DNA of 64,000 nucleotides from Pristionchus mayeri (Eukaryota; Nematoda; Chromadorea; Rhabditida; Neodiplogasteridae), in the NCBI GenBank assembly GCA_036245805.1, contig BTRK01000006.1:18942365-19006364 (forward strand). Direction: 5' to 3'. Positions 36,721 through 49,100 of the stretch are shown here, in pieces (the stretch's first letter is position 1; each line of letters opens with the position of its first letter). A program made the translations under genes and the position numbers. The notes under the pieces were generated by a model. That model was not told where the DNA came from and did no database searches. It worked only from the letters and a program-made list of their open reading frames with translations.

Positions 36721-37440
36721 ATTTCCGGCTAGAAATGCAGTCTTGGCTTTGAGTATTTCCAGAAATTTAGATAACAGAGATGACATAGTACCCATTTAGA
36801 AATACTATTCATTCCTCATCTTTTTGATCTCACAGTTTCATCACATGTCATTCTCTATTTTATGTCGTCCCTACCTCTGAGTTGTATCCATCAGGGTCGG
36901 TGAGTGACAATTGTCGAGGATAGCTCTTCAGTCGCCATCTTAAGTTACTAAGCACCGATATTTGTTTTTATGCACCGATTTCTAAGATAACCAGTCATAC
37001 CTTGAGATAAATTGTTGCAAGTGAGTACAACTCTCTGGCCAATATCAGCACCAATTTCTCGCCGGAGGCCAAACAACATTCCTAATGTGCACCCCTTGAA
37101 TGCTCCCAATCAGCGGAGGATTTTCAGTAAAGCAGTGTTTCTTACGTTTTCTCGGTGGAGGGAGGTACGGGAAGTGAATGAAAGGTCGATAACGAAGCCC
37201 AGTCTGTCCCAGCAGCCTTCGTACTGTGGTAAACGACCCAAGTGTGGATTTATACGCAATTGTACGAGACAATCAAAGGCGAGAATGGTATTAGTGGTGT
37301 GAGATCATGATTGAATGATTGCATTCGAGAGCGAGAAAATAGTATTATGTGCACTCTCTACGAGTATCGACAGGGATTATTGAACTGTTGGAGAAATCGA
37401 GGGTGGGAAAGGCGTTAAGTTTCGAGTGATCGATGATCGC
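36721..37440. other. Short intergenic region between genes C and D
   Basis: Genes C and D converge here. Apart from the Tc1-like remnant at 37045-37290 it holds no coding signal. A polyadenylation site for each gene is expected, but neither is certain. Confidence 0.5.
37045..37290 (-). pseudogene. Possible Tc1/mariner-like transposase fragment
   Basis: A minus-strand frame reads TTVRRLLGQTGLRYRP and then a basic PRKRKKHC segment. This resembles the end of the DNA-binding part of Tc1-type transposases, where a TVRRxLxxxGLRxRxxxxKPxL pattern is usual. No terminal repeats were found. Resemblance only; it could be chance. Confidence 0.35.
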
Positions 37441-39399
37441 TTATTTTCTAGACAGTTCGAATTCGAGGAATCGGGCGAGTTTGGGGAAGTGATGGGCGAT
37501 CTTGAGCTTCGCCTCCAGAGAGAGATCGCCGAATCGACGGAGCATCGCGTTCCACTGAAAATTAACAATTCATGATTTTTGCTTTTCTGAATTTCCAGTT
37601 CTGATGCAGTTCCTTTTAAACAGGTGCACCCTGCACACTGACCGCAAGGATCTATTTCGTCGCAAGGCGCAGCTGAATCTGTTTTTAGACCACTCTCAAC
37701 TTATTGTTGGGTCATAAGTTTGAACGGAGGCGGAACATGCGTCACACTTCCGCCTTCTTGTTGATAATGTAACGAGAGAAAGTACAATGTGGCAAAATGG
37801 TAGTGCTCTGCCTATTTTCGGCCGCTGACTCATTGCCAGTATTATAGTGTCAAACACCCGGATATCCAGCGCGGAACTATCTTGGTGAGAATATGCTAAT
37901 CTGAAGAAGGATTTACAGTATTTTTACCTGGGCATCATCCTCCTCCTCACTGAACATCTGCGCAGCCGAATCACGGAAGTAATCCTGCATCTGGAAATAC
38001 TCCTGCTTAGAAAAAAGAGCTTCGTATTTGTAATGCGCATCCTGTTCAACGAGATTTTGGAGACAAAGAAGTGTTTGAAAAATACAGGAAAAGAAGAGTA
38101 AGACAAGGTCAACAATTCTTGCTATGCTCCTAATGTGACGATAGACTTCCATATCCCTCTGATCTTTGATCTCTCCCCTTCTCCCACCTGGGCGATGGCT
38201 CCTCTGGCCTCCTCACCCACTGCTGCAACTCGTCCCTCACCAGTGCGCACGAACTTCTCGATCTTCTTCGTGAGGAAGGGCGACTTGTGCAGGATGTTCG
38301 AGAGATCCTGAGAGGAATGAGTCAATCGATACTCGCGAACGGGAGTACGGTAGTGCTACAATTCACAGAAATTGTGCTTTTCATTGGCATTGCCATGAGA
38401 GTTAGAATAGGATAGAGGACATACACAATACGCCGTTACGAGAAGACTTTCGAAAATCGGAAATTGTTTCACGATTCAAAAATTGAAAAATATAGTAGAA
38501 AGTCGGGAAGGGGGTAAAAAGTGTTTGTATGTGAAAATTTGTAGACTTCAGTGTAAATGTCAGTGTGAGAACGGACGAAAATATAGTTGAAGAAGCTAGA
38601 AGTGCGATATCTCACGTGCACGCCGGTCACCGTGTAGTTGTTGATGTACTCTTCGAGGAGACGAGTTTCCGCCTCGGAGAGACCCCGACGCAGCTCCTTG
38701 TCTAGCTCGCACAGACCGAGCAGATCGCCCGTTTCTGAATTAGGGAAAGGTCGTAAACTGTTGGTGTGCTTAGATTACGGTATGTGTTGTGGAAGAATTC
38801 CCACAGTATTACGCAATGCTTGCGTAGTTGATCCACAATAAGTGCATTTTCATGGGCGGTGAGCGAAAATAGATGCTGCGTGCTAACTGGTCATAGTTTT
38901 GCAGCTTGTTTTGAACATATTTCATTCTATGCTAAGTATGTGATCCATTTTCTCGGATAGATTCGCGTTATAGACCGACCATATCCGATATATATCGTGT
39001 GGTGCGACCATTAGCCTAAGCGAGTCACTCTTTGGTTCCATGGGGGCACGGAAAGAGGGAAAAGCCGGTTCATTAGTGGGCGCGTATGTCAAGCTTTAGC
39101 TATTACTTCCTTCCTCATGTTGGGTTCATCTTCCGCATTTCTCATGGACTCGGAAAGCTGTTTGACATTTAGTTTTCTCACGTATCATGAAACGGATGAG
39201 AAAGAGCGATCACATGAGAGCCCGTATAACTCCTTTTAACCAAAACTGACAACAACAGCCACTTCGTTTTGCGAACCAATAACAAGAATTAAATATATTG
39301 AAACTGACCGCATTCGTCCTCGGTCGGTTCGCTCGACTCGATCGGCGCCGACATCACCAAGCAGCTCGAGAAGGCAGCCAGCACAACCAATCGGAACAT
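37441..39399 (-). CDS. Gene D: secreted fatty-acid and retinol-binding (FAR) domain protein
   Basis: Five exons in agreeing phase: 39399-39309, 38734-38616, 38307-38188, 38002-37928, 37554-37441 (stop TAA). The product is about 171 residues. It starts MFRLVVLAAFSSCLVMSAP, a good secretion signal with cleavage likely after MSA. The rest is helical and charged: LSEAETRLLEEYINNYTVTG, then KSPFLTKKIEKFVRTGEGRV, and near the C-terminus LSLEAKLKIAHHFPKLARFL. The last block matches the LSxEAKxxLxxxFPxLxxF pattern I associate with nematode FAR (Gp-FAR-1) proteins, which bind fatty acids and retinol outside cells. A TTGCAG acceptor lies 4 bases before the ATG, so the message is probably trans-spliced. 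It is paralogous to divergent gene E. Family assignment is from memory of the pattern, not a search. Confidence 0.68.
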
Positions 39400-39977
39400 G
39401 ATTCTGCAAGGAAACGGGGAATTTGAGATGGTAGAGAGGGTAATTTCCTGTTGAACTCTCTAGAAGATCTCAGAGCGCGGGAAATGACGCCAACCCCATT
39501 CCTATCCCATGGCATGTGGAATGACTAGCTCACGGTAATATCCCACTGATTAGCTATAAATATCGCGCCACAACAATTATTTGACTACAAAAAAGCCAAA
39601 ATGTAGCGGGAAGAAGCAGAAACAAGACATGGTTGAGGCAGGAACTGTTTGCTGGAGTGAGAGATAAGCGAAGTGAGACCAGAGGGAGGAGGAAGGAATT
39701 TGAGAAATGAGTGGTCTTCCCCCTCGATCCCATGACTTTCATAGCGACGCAATCAGGGCAGCTATTCATTCTTCACCTGTGGTTCCTCGTTTTTCCTCCT
39801 TCGGGTGACATTTCCCACCCTTTCTACGTATACGGCCCCCGCCCCACGGAGAACACTCATCGCGCACCTAACAAAGAAGCGCTTACGAACTCAGTTTATC
39901 GTTTACAGAAGGGTGTTCGTGGGTCGAGAGGGACGCTCCTATCGTAAACTACGAGGGACAATGGTTTAGGCTCAGTC
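39400..39977. promoter_or_regulatory. Shared intergenic region of the divergent FAR pair
   Basis: About 580 bases between the start codons of D (minus) and E (plus), so it must carry the regulatory DNA of both unless enhancers are distant. A TATAAATA lies at 39555. An acceptor-like GGTTTAG|GC just before the gene E ATG may be a trans-splice site. No factor sites identified. Confidence 0.45.
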
Positions 39978-42900
39978 ATGGTCGAATTCCTCGGAATGAG
40001 TCGCTTGCTACTCATCGTTCTGGGCTCTTTCCTAGTGGCAAATGCGGCGCCCCTGGAGACAATCGTAGAAGGTATGGGAGATCTAGTCCACCAGTGGTCA
40101 AGCTACTATCCATGCAAACCTTTGCATGTCATGAATCAATTCACATGATTAAGAATGCCTTCCTACATTCGTTAATGCACGCACGATCTCGGAACGAATT
40201 TGCAATCATGGTATTAGAATAGGAAACGATGTTCCGTTTCAGAGAAATCATCCGAACTGGCTGATCTCTCGAGGGAAGTGCTTGAGTTGACCTACGCTGA
40301 AGAGCTTCCTCAGTGGAGTTTCTTCGAAGAGAGCGATTCCTCTGCTGAGACGCTGTCCGAAGCGGACAAAAAGACCCTGGAAGAGCTCATCCTTACTGTG
40401 ACAGAGGAACACGTACTCAACGTTACGGTAAGTGAGGGATACGGTAGGCGATGGAAAAGGTATGGTAGGTCAGAGCATAGAACGGAGATGGGGGGAAGGG
40501 GAATGAGGAGGAATGAGTGGGCAGAACGCTGGCTGCTAACTTGGGAGGGGGAGGAAAATGAGAGCGAGCAATTATTAGCGTCGTATGAGCGTCTGCGGGA
40601 GATGAAGAGTGCCTTTGTTGAGTTACACGAGGGATTCGAGAGGGAATTAGATGCCAGGCACGTTGACGGCCTAACGATGAAAAATGAGAAGTTATAGTCG
40701 TAATTAGACCGATTTCTGTTGATGCCGGCGCGAAAATACCTAGAAAGGAGACACGAACGGGGAAACGGCGTCAGAGTAGGCGGTACAATCATCGACGCCA
40801 CTCTGATCTGGCCTCGAAGGATCCCACTTTTCGTAGAAACCCATAGCCAACAAGTGACGTGGAAACGATTATTCCCAAATGATTTGACAAAGATCTTATG
40901 ATGTGGCTAAGCTGAAATGGGAGCTACCTTCCGGTCCCTGACTAATTTGGCAAACGCTGTCTGATGCAGTTTGGTGGTTTAGTCTGCGGTAATACGCATT
41001 TCCGTTCAAAACTCCCCCACTGATGTGGCACTTACAGCAGAAATCGCATCAAATAATGACGCCGGGTCGGCGAAATCGTATTTACGACACGTTAGTAGCA
41101 CATCATCAAGCAATATGACACAGTTATTTGCGGTTAACCACTGCGGGGGGAGGGAGCTCGTGAGAGAATTTAGCAGTCACAAAGCGTAATACTGCAGATT
41201 GCAGCGAAATTCATATACAGTAAGCCTGATTTGTGCTCTAACAAAGTTACAACTTCGTTGTGCAGGTTGCAGCGTTTAAAATGCGTTCTAAAGTGATTTT
41301 GACATTGACGCCAACTCGTTTACAGCTTATGCGAGAATTTGTAGGAGCCCGATCCCGAACCGACACTCGGGCAGAAACTGAAGAAGTTCTACGCGGGATT
41401 CAAGGAGAAGGTCAAGAATCTGGGAACGAACGCGAAGGAAATCGTCGACCTGGTGAGAGATCGGGAGAAGCTCACAGCAATTTTGAAAATTGAGAGGAAA
41501 CCGAGTTATCTATCAGGTGAAGGAGAACATTCGCACGATTCGCACCCAGAAGGCGGACCCGAATGCCAGCGAGGACGAAGTGAAGGAAACGGCGTGGAAG
41601 AAGGTGAGAACAGGGAGAATGAAGGGAGGAGAGAGACAACTGCTATGGAGGAGAGTGCAGAAGTTCTCATCGACCTAGTGACAGAACTCTCACCATCCGA
41701 TGGGAAAGAACAGGTGGAACTCAACCCCGTTTATAGGAAGGACTCTTGGGCCAGACAATATAGACCGTAGAGCGAACAGTTGCCATTCATCCTCTAGGGG
41801 ATCACGTCATGGCAAGCTAGGTTTTTTTCACTCTCGAACGACAAGCAGTGCTCATTAAAGACTGAACTGACGTCGCGCCTAATAGCTGCGTCTCCCCCTC
41901 TGCCCCGTCTATATTCGCGTGAAATGAGGTCTGAGGGTTGGTGGGCACACACACAAGCAAATGGCGATGCTAGTTGAACAATGGTCATCATTGCTCGGTT
42001 GACACTCAAAACAAATACGAGGCATGAGAAATATATACTGGGAAGTGATTTTGACTGGGAATTCAACGGGGAATAAGCAACGCCTCTTGTTTTGTACTAG
42101 AGAGGAGCGATGATTGAGTGCAGTCGCAGAAAGAATCGAGATTGCCACACCAGCAATGCATACGGAATGAGAAGGTGTGAGGGAAATGACGTGATCGTTA
42201 GCGATCGGCCTGAGTCCGTGGGCGAAAGAAGCAGAGATGGCTAATCAGTGGGGTCGGAGAGGTGGGCGGATGAACTAAGACCGAGATGATGAGAGAACCA
42301 TCTCAGCCTGGTTGCCTATTCTGGACGAGGACGCGTTCCCGTGTTATAGGTAATAGAATCGAGGAAGTTGGTCGTATCAACAACATGTTCCTCGGAATGT
42401 AGTTCCGAGTCTGAGGGTCGCATTCGAGAAAAAATAAGGAAAAAAGGAAACGGCTTGAGAGAGATACGTTATTGCTCATCTCTTAGCTCGTCCGTGGACC
42501 CGTCTAATTCCTCGTCGTTACTAGAATCTAGAAAATAAGGGGAGTGGGCACGGAATGTGAGGGAGGAGAATGATGGAGTCAAGTGAATCTTCCTCATCTC
42601 TAATGGTTCCCTCACTAATGGGAGCGAGGAATGGGCTAACACGCACGCACGCCCTCTTACGGGACTGAAAGAGCGATTGTGGGCGTATACCATTCGCTTA
42701 TTAGCTTGTACTTGATCTGTTCCAGAGAAAGCAGGTGAAAATTGACAAGTAAGGTCAATCTCGGAAAGAATTGCAGGTCGGAAACCGAAAATGCATTTGA
42801 AATGAGAAAAGTGCGGAAAAAAGGGGGAGCGGGGGCTAGGTCAAGATGACTTCTTCCTCTTTTTTTCCATCATATGCCCTCGAGGGAAAATTACTCCTAC

Positions 42901-44571
42901 TCGTCGTGTGCAGAAACTCGACGTTTCAAGATGGAGAATCTAGATCTTCGGTTTCATCTTTCACACTATTTCTCTCGCTCTAGAGCCTTTCTGACCATCA
43001 TAGAAAAATGGAAAACAGAGAAACAGTAAGGAAAAACGGAATTTCGAAGCAGGGGAAGGCGTACTCCCTTTGTTTCCCTATCCCGGCATCATCTTCCGCT
43101 AATCCGCTGACTTCGCCGTCTAAGACACGGGGATAATCCAATTACGGAAAGCACTCTTCCTCTCGTATGGCAACGGGGCAGCAACAAAACGGGGTCTGAG
43201 ATTGGGAGAGGAGACAGTGAAATGGGAGATTCCGGTCACACGCTGCATTGAGGAAAACCGGAAATGGAGTTTAGGAAGAGCATCGAGAGTTGTGAGTCAA
43301 CCACACCACATCGGGTAGAGGGATTAGGGGGCGAAAATATGTTTGATCAGGAGCTTTCAGTGATAAGAAAACGCGTTTCAGCTCTTTTCTATGGTCGAAA
43401 AGTAGTGAATGAAGTCGATAGTTGGTGTTGTTTAACTAATGGAGCGAGATTCCCAGGAAAAAAACTGATCTAGTGTGTGCAAGGCGAAGATCGCACGTGT
43501 ACATTTCACACGGATAACGTGATACCGACTGGCAACAGTATAGCAAATGGAAAGCGACTTGATTCCCGTCGAGTCTGATTAGATTCGTTATTTCCTTGAA
43601 GAGATTCGATTAGCTCAATCTCTGCGCGAGTAACGGAGATTTCGAGAATCGCTCAGACGAAGTACGACGATCTTCGGTTTTCAGCGTGGGCGAGTCAATC
43701 TTGAGGCACGTGAGGCGGTGATTCGTGATTCTGTCGAAGATGCGACGTCATAAGTGAAAGAGAACAATGACCAGCTCGTTTAGGGATATGTGATGACATG
43801 ACGCAATTAAACTCCTGTTGTCTAAAACAGGCGCTAAATGTAGTGGCTAATTAAGAGGGCTAATAAAAATAAGTATTTCTCGTAGACACTTTCGCTGCTG
43901 AAAATACCCCGTCTGCTATTTGAGGAAGTCGGTTCAGCGCAGGTGTCTGAGTAATTTCTAGGGATTGGGAAAGAGTGCACCCTTTGTTGGGCATAAAACA
44001 GCCACTGAGAATAAAGCCGAGTCACAAAGTCCGAGTCACAAAGAATAAGCTTAACAAGATGTTGTAAGATGAAGATTATGATCTTGACAATGATCCATCA
44101 GTATCATCATGGCTACCTTAGAGATGAAAGCGAAGAAGGGACAATGAAAAAATTCAAGACAGTCTACACGATCAAACGTTGGCTGGCACTCAACGAGGAG
44201 GGAAAAGCGCAGCTGAGGAAGAATTTCCCTCGTCTCGCAGCCTTCCTCGACAATCCCAAGTGGCAGAAACAGGTATGCCAATGGCAAGCTATTCTACACT
44301 TAGAGAAAACATCAAGTCAAGTCTCACATGTCAGTGATTACTGAAAAGCTGTATCTTTCATGGCTTTTTGCTTTTTGGGGCGAGATAATGAGAAAATGAG
44401 CGAGCTCAAAGATGGATTTTTCTCCAGTTCTGCGGGTTCTCGTGCGTCGTCGCTGACACGAAGAAGGAGAACAAGGAGACGAGAAAGACAGCAACGGAGA
44501 CCCCCGCGACAAAGGATGACGTCACTCCTCCTCCGCAGCTCCCCCAGCTCATAATGATGATAAACGTTTAG
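39978..44571 (+). CDS. Gene E: secreted fatty-acid and retinol-binding (FAR) domain protein
   Basis: Six predicted exons: 39978-40071, 40243-40427, 41345-41452, 41517-41603, 44159-44272, 44428-44571 (stop TAG). An in-frame ATG at 39996 gives the neater signal peptide (MSRLLLIVLGSFLVANAAP), so it may be the true start. The body is helical: LSEADKKTLEELILTVTEEH, KLKKFYAGFKEKVKNLGTNA, and LALNEEGKAQLRKNFPRLAA followed by FLDNPKWQKQ. The last aligns without gaps to gene D's final exon and to the FAR family end pattern. The tail after it is Lys/Glu/Thr-rich and proline-rich. The fifth exon uses an AAG acceptor (TTCAAG|ACA), chosen because it keeps phase and aligns with gene D. The 2.6 kb fourth intron is long for this window. 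Function by family: extracellular lipid carrier. Confidence 0.65.
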
Positions 44572-45983
44572 AAGTGCTGCGCCCATTTTGCAGGGTCATT
44601 AGGAGGGAAACTAAATGAGTCCTTCGAAGGTCTCGACGTTTTGCTTAGTTGGAAGCAAAAAGTCAACGGCGGGGGCGTCGTAGCAGGTCGAAGATGAGCA
44701 GGAAGTAAAGAGGCCCCAGGGACGGTGCTAATCGGCCAGGGGCTTCCATCGATGATGATGACGATTGGCATAACCATTAGCGAAAATGAGGCGTCGTTAG
44801 CGAGATACAGGCAAATTACAAGGAGAACCGGGGAATTGGCAGATGAAAATGCAATGCAAACTGGAAACAAGGAAGTTGTTAGTGTGGGAAAATGTGCATG
44901 GATGAGAACGGTGATAAATAATGAATGAGATAAAACATGCAGGAAGAAATGATACTTTCATGGCGAATATTAAGCAGTTTATTGCATGTCTATTGCGGAT
45001 GACATGTAGGCATATCAACAGAAAAAAACGCCGAAAATTCGATGAGAATAGGGTGTCTTTCCAAAATATTTTTGTTTTGAAAATGTGAAATTCTTGACCA
45101 AAAAGAGAAAGGAAATGAGCCAGGCTAGTTCTTCGCTCAGTCTGCTCGATGGCGCCTTTTATACGAGAGCTGGTAGTCCTTTATTTTCGGTGGAAACTCG
45201 ACCAGTTTCAAAGCGGCCGTTTTAGAGATCACTTCATTATTCATAACCTACGAGAACTAACTGAATGGGTGACATGGATAGTCGAAATGAAACATGTGAC
45301 TTTCCACTTGGCTAATTTTCCCATAATTTGGAGCAGTGAGAATGACGGGCTTTTGATGGGGAAAGTATATCTAATAGTGGGAAACACGAGACGTATCTGG
45401 AAGAGTTACGATAAAAAATATTTCAACAACATTGATTAACCACATTCATTTTCTACTTGCAGTATTCATTAGTGAAATTTTTGTGCAATATCTCACTTGA
45501 TTGATCAATCAGCAGGCAATGAAAACATAATGAGGGAAATGTTTTCTGAGAAAAGTAACTTTAATGGTGTAACAGAAAGATTGCTATTGCATTGAAGTGG
45601 AAAAGGCTGCAACCATTATTGGTGCTCACATTAGAGTTTTGAGAACATTTCCTTTGCGTGCAATGATACAGTCGTTATTCAAAACTAAAAAATCAGTAAG
45701 TCGTTATGCATGCGTTCTCAGTCAACGATCATTCACCTACAGGATACTATGGAGGCAAATCTGGAAACATTGTTTTTTTGCACTATCACATGAAGAATCA
45801 CATATTCTTAGTTAGCGTGCAGAACACTGGTAGCAGATATGCGTGTTCTGATAGATATACGCAGCTTATTGCTAGTGATCATCCTGCCTTTGGAGTCTGC
45901 ATTCTCTGCGGTGCTTCGGAATTTTCAGTGCAAGTGTATGTGCTCCTTGGCCTTTACTCGACCATTCATCACTTATCTACAAA
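44572..45983. other. Intergenic region after gene E
   Basis: No supported gene. A plus-strand frame near 45890 contains HPAFGVCILCGASEFS, faintly like finger 2 of genes A-C, but its downstream histidines and splice sites do not fit; it may be a decayed exon. The rest is unremarkable AT-rich DNA. Confidence 0.4.
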
Positions 45984-46148
45984 CTAGTCCGGCTGCCCCC
46001 GCCTTCGGCGGGGGCCCCGTCCTAGCGGAGTAGGTTTCGCAATCACTCGTTTCGCAACTTGTTGACTTCCCCCTCCATGTTTCGCAATAGTTTCGCAATA
46101 GTTTCGCAATCCGGACAGACGCACAGACACACAGCGCTTTATATATAG
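45984..46148 (-). mobile_element. Short Helitron-like element (3' hairpin and CTAG)
   Basis: Read on the minus strand, it ends in hairpin GCCCCCGCCGAAGGCGGGGGC, then AGCCGGA, then CTAG, the Helitron 3' signature. Its other end is CTATATATAAAGCGCTGTGTG, followed by GTCTGTGCGTCTGTCC, with a GTTTCGCAA-type repeat between. Only about 165 bases, so non-autonomous. It abuts the next element. Confidence 0.65.
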
Positions 46149-49100
46149 CACGGGTATCACGAGTCAGTGGAGGTGGCCAGGAACAATTTGCAAAAAGTTT
46201 CTTTGATCCAGGACCTCAGTATGGTGGGAGATTATCCTAGAGAAGACATATTGAAATTTCTAGGTCATTGGTCCAAGAGCCGGCTTTTAGGAATTTTCCG
46301 GCTTTGAATCCGGCTATACTGTATTTCATCTCCCATATGAGCTAGAGAAGTGGGATGGCGCTCAAAATGATCGGAAAATTATTTTAAGAAACTTTTATGT
46401 TTTGACCAAAGTTTAAAGTTCAAAGATCAAAAAGTTGTGATCGAAAAACCATTTTTGTAGTGAAAAAATAAATCGTGCCGCTTTTGTGAGATACCATTTT
46501 AAAGAATTTTATTACAGAATATGCAAGTCTAAGTGCCCCTCTACATAATAAAAATATAAAATCGAGTTTTTGAATATGGGTGTTTTTTGCAATTTGCCTC
46601 TGAACATCGACAAATTGCGTTTTTTTGGAACAATAAATTGTGTATCTCAGCTCGCAAGTGAGCTAGAGAGATGGAATTGGGCTTAAAATAATCGGAGAAT
46701 TATTGACATATATTGTGTGATTTGAGCAAATTTGCAAGATCAAAGAAGGAACATCAGAGCTTATTGTCGAGAAACCGCTTTTGCAGATAAAAATTACACC
46801 GTACTGCTCTTGCGACATATCATTTTCCAGAATTATTGTGCATATTATGCAAGTACAAGTGACCATCTACACAATACAGATATAACATCGAGTTTTTGGA
46901 TATGGGTGTTCTATGAAATTTTGCTCTGAACATCAAAAAATTGCATTTTTTTTGAAAAAATCATTCATCAATATTACCTTTACTATTTGCCTTATATGGT
47001 TCATAATATAAAAAATGGATACCATGGACATGAGATATCGAAAAATATATGTCATATGTCCTAGAGACATCAGGAACATCAGGAAGAGCAACCGACATTC
47101 TGGCATCTTCCGAAGGAGAACTGTGGACCCACCGATCAGGAGCCGAATGATCGTGATGACGAGGTTGTCAAGCCGGAGAATCCTGCTTCTGTTCACACCA
47201 CAGGCATACAATCCAAGTCGCTCTTCTACTGTGAATGCGGTGCTTCCTTCATTCGATGGTCGAATTATCTGAGACATCTTGACGAAGGGAATCACAAGAT
47301 ATGCCCCGAGCACATAAAAATTCGCGATAGGGCACTCGGATTATACATGAGATCGATTGAAGAAAATCTGACACCAGTCCCCATTTCTCCAGTCTCCGAA
47401 GAGGTCAAAGCCCTGAAAGGATCGATGAAAGGAGTCACCGCTCCCCCACTTCCAGAAGGATAGGCAATGGGATCTGGAAGAAAGACGGGGCGTTATCCCG
47501 AGACCTCGAAGGCATTCATAAAGAAGAAGTTCGATGAATTCGCAGCAGCAGGACATAAGTTGAAGGCGGATGTGGCAGAGGGACTTATGAGAGCAGATCG
47601 ATTCATTGAGCCGAAGGATTGGATGACACGAAACCAGTTGAAAAATTACATCCTGGCAGAAATGCCTAAGCTGAGAGTGTTCAGGAGAGCAGCGGAGCCA
47701 GATGGAGATGATGATCATGACTTCCATGTGGAGGTGGAAGTGGAACCACAGGAAGAGGAACTATCTTTCACCGAGGAAATCTTCTATGGTCTTCTCACTC
47801 CCGAGTTTCTCAAGAAGTTCTTCGATAAGGCTGATGATCCAATCTACAAAACACCAATCCCGGATGAAGCGACGGAATACGACTAGTCGTCCGCCCACCA
47901 CAATTTATCAAACTTTATCAACACGTTGTATCATTATAAAATTTGCATTCATTTTTTTATATCGAATATGTTTAATATTGTTTCATCCGAATATAAATTT
48001 TAGACTAAAATATAGCATATGGCAATGGTAATAGTAATGCAAAAGATGGAAAAATTCCATTCTCGCAGATCAACCAATCAATCAATCATCCAATTTATGA
48101 AAGTATGTACAATTATTTTTTTCGACATTTGCAATAGTAATTTAATGAAACTATATAGGTGAAAGAAAAATTGTTATTTCTATTATTTCTATAATAATAT
48201 GAACCAGATCAGCGTAAACGCTTTTTTCTTCCAAAAAATGCTATTTTTCGATGTTCAGAGCAAAATTTCATAGAACACCCATATCCAAAAACTCGATGTC
48301 ATATGTGTATTGTGTAGATGGTCACTTGTACTTGTATAATAGGCAAAACAATTCTGGAAAATGATATGTCGCAAGAGCAGTACGGTGTAATTTTTATCTG
48401 CAAAAGCGGAGTCACGACCATTTGCTTTTAAATTTCAAATGTGACCTTGCATCATTGCTAAAGTCAGATAATGTATTACGATAACTCTCCGAATATTTCA
48501 ATCGAAATTCCCTCTCTCTAGCTCATTTGGGAGCTGAGATACGTTAGAACCGGGTTCAAAACCGGAAATTTCCTAAACGACGGCTCTGGGACATATTACC
48601 TATATTTTTCGATATCGCATGTCCATGGTATCCATTTTTTATATTATGAACCATATAAGGCAAATAGTAAAGGTAATAATGATGAATGATTTTTTCAAAA
48701 AAATGCAATTTTTCGATGTTCAAAGCAAAATTTCATAGAACACCCATATCCAAAAACTCGATGTCATATGTGTATTGTGTAGATGGTCACTTGTACTTGC
48801 ATAATATGCACAATAATTCTGGAAAATGATATGTCGCAAGAGCAGTACGGTGTAATTTTTATCTGCAAAAGCGATTTCTCGACAATAAGCTCTGATGTTC
48901 CTTCTTTGATCTTGCAAATTTGCTCAAATCACACAATATCTGTCAATAATTCTCCGATTATTTTAAGCCCAATTCCATCTCTCTAGCTCACTTGCGAGCT
49001 GAGATACACAATTTATTGTTCCAAAAAAACGCAATTTGTCGATGTTCAGAGGCAAATTGCAAAAAACACCCATATTCAAAAACTCGATTTTATATTTTTA

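Noticed and set aside
45706..45987. 93-residue frame containing CILCGASEF
   Set aside because: Faint likeness to finger 2 of genes A-C, but spacing to histidines is wrong and its end falls in the Helitron-like terminus.
47341..47727. 128-residue minus-strand frame
   Set aside because: Antisense shadow of the zinc-finger cargo frame, which has the recognisable motifs.
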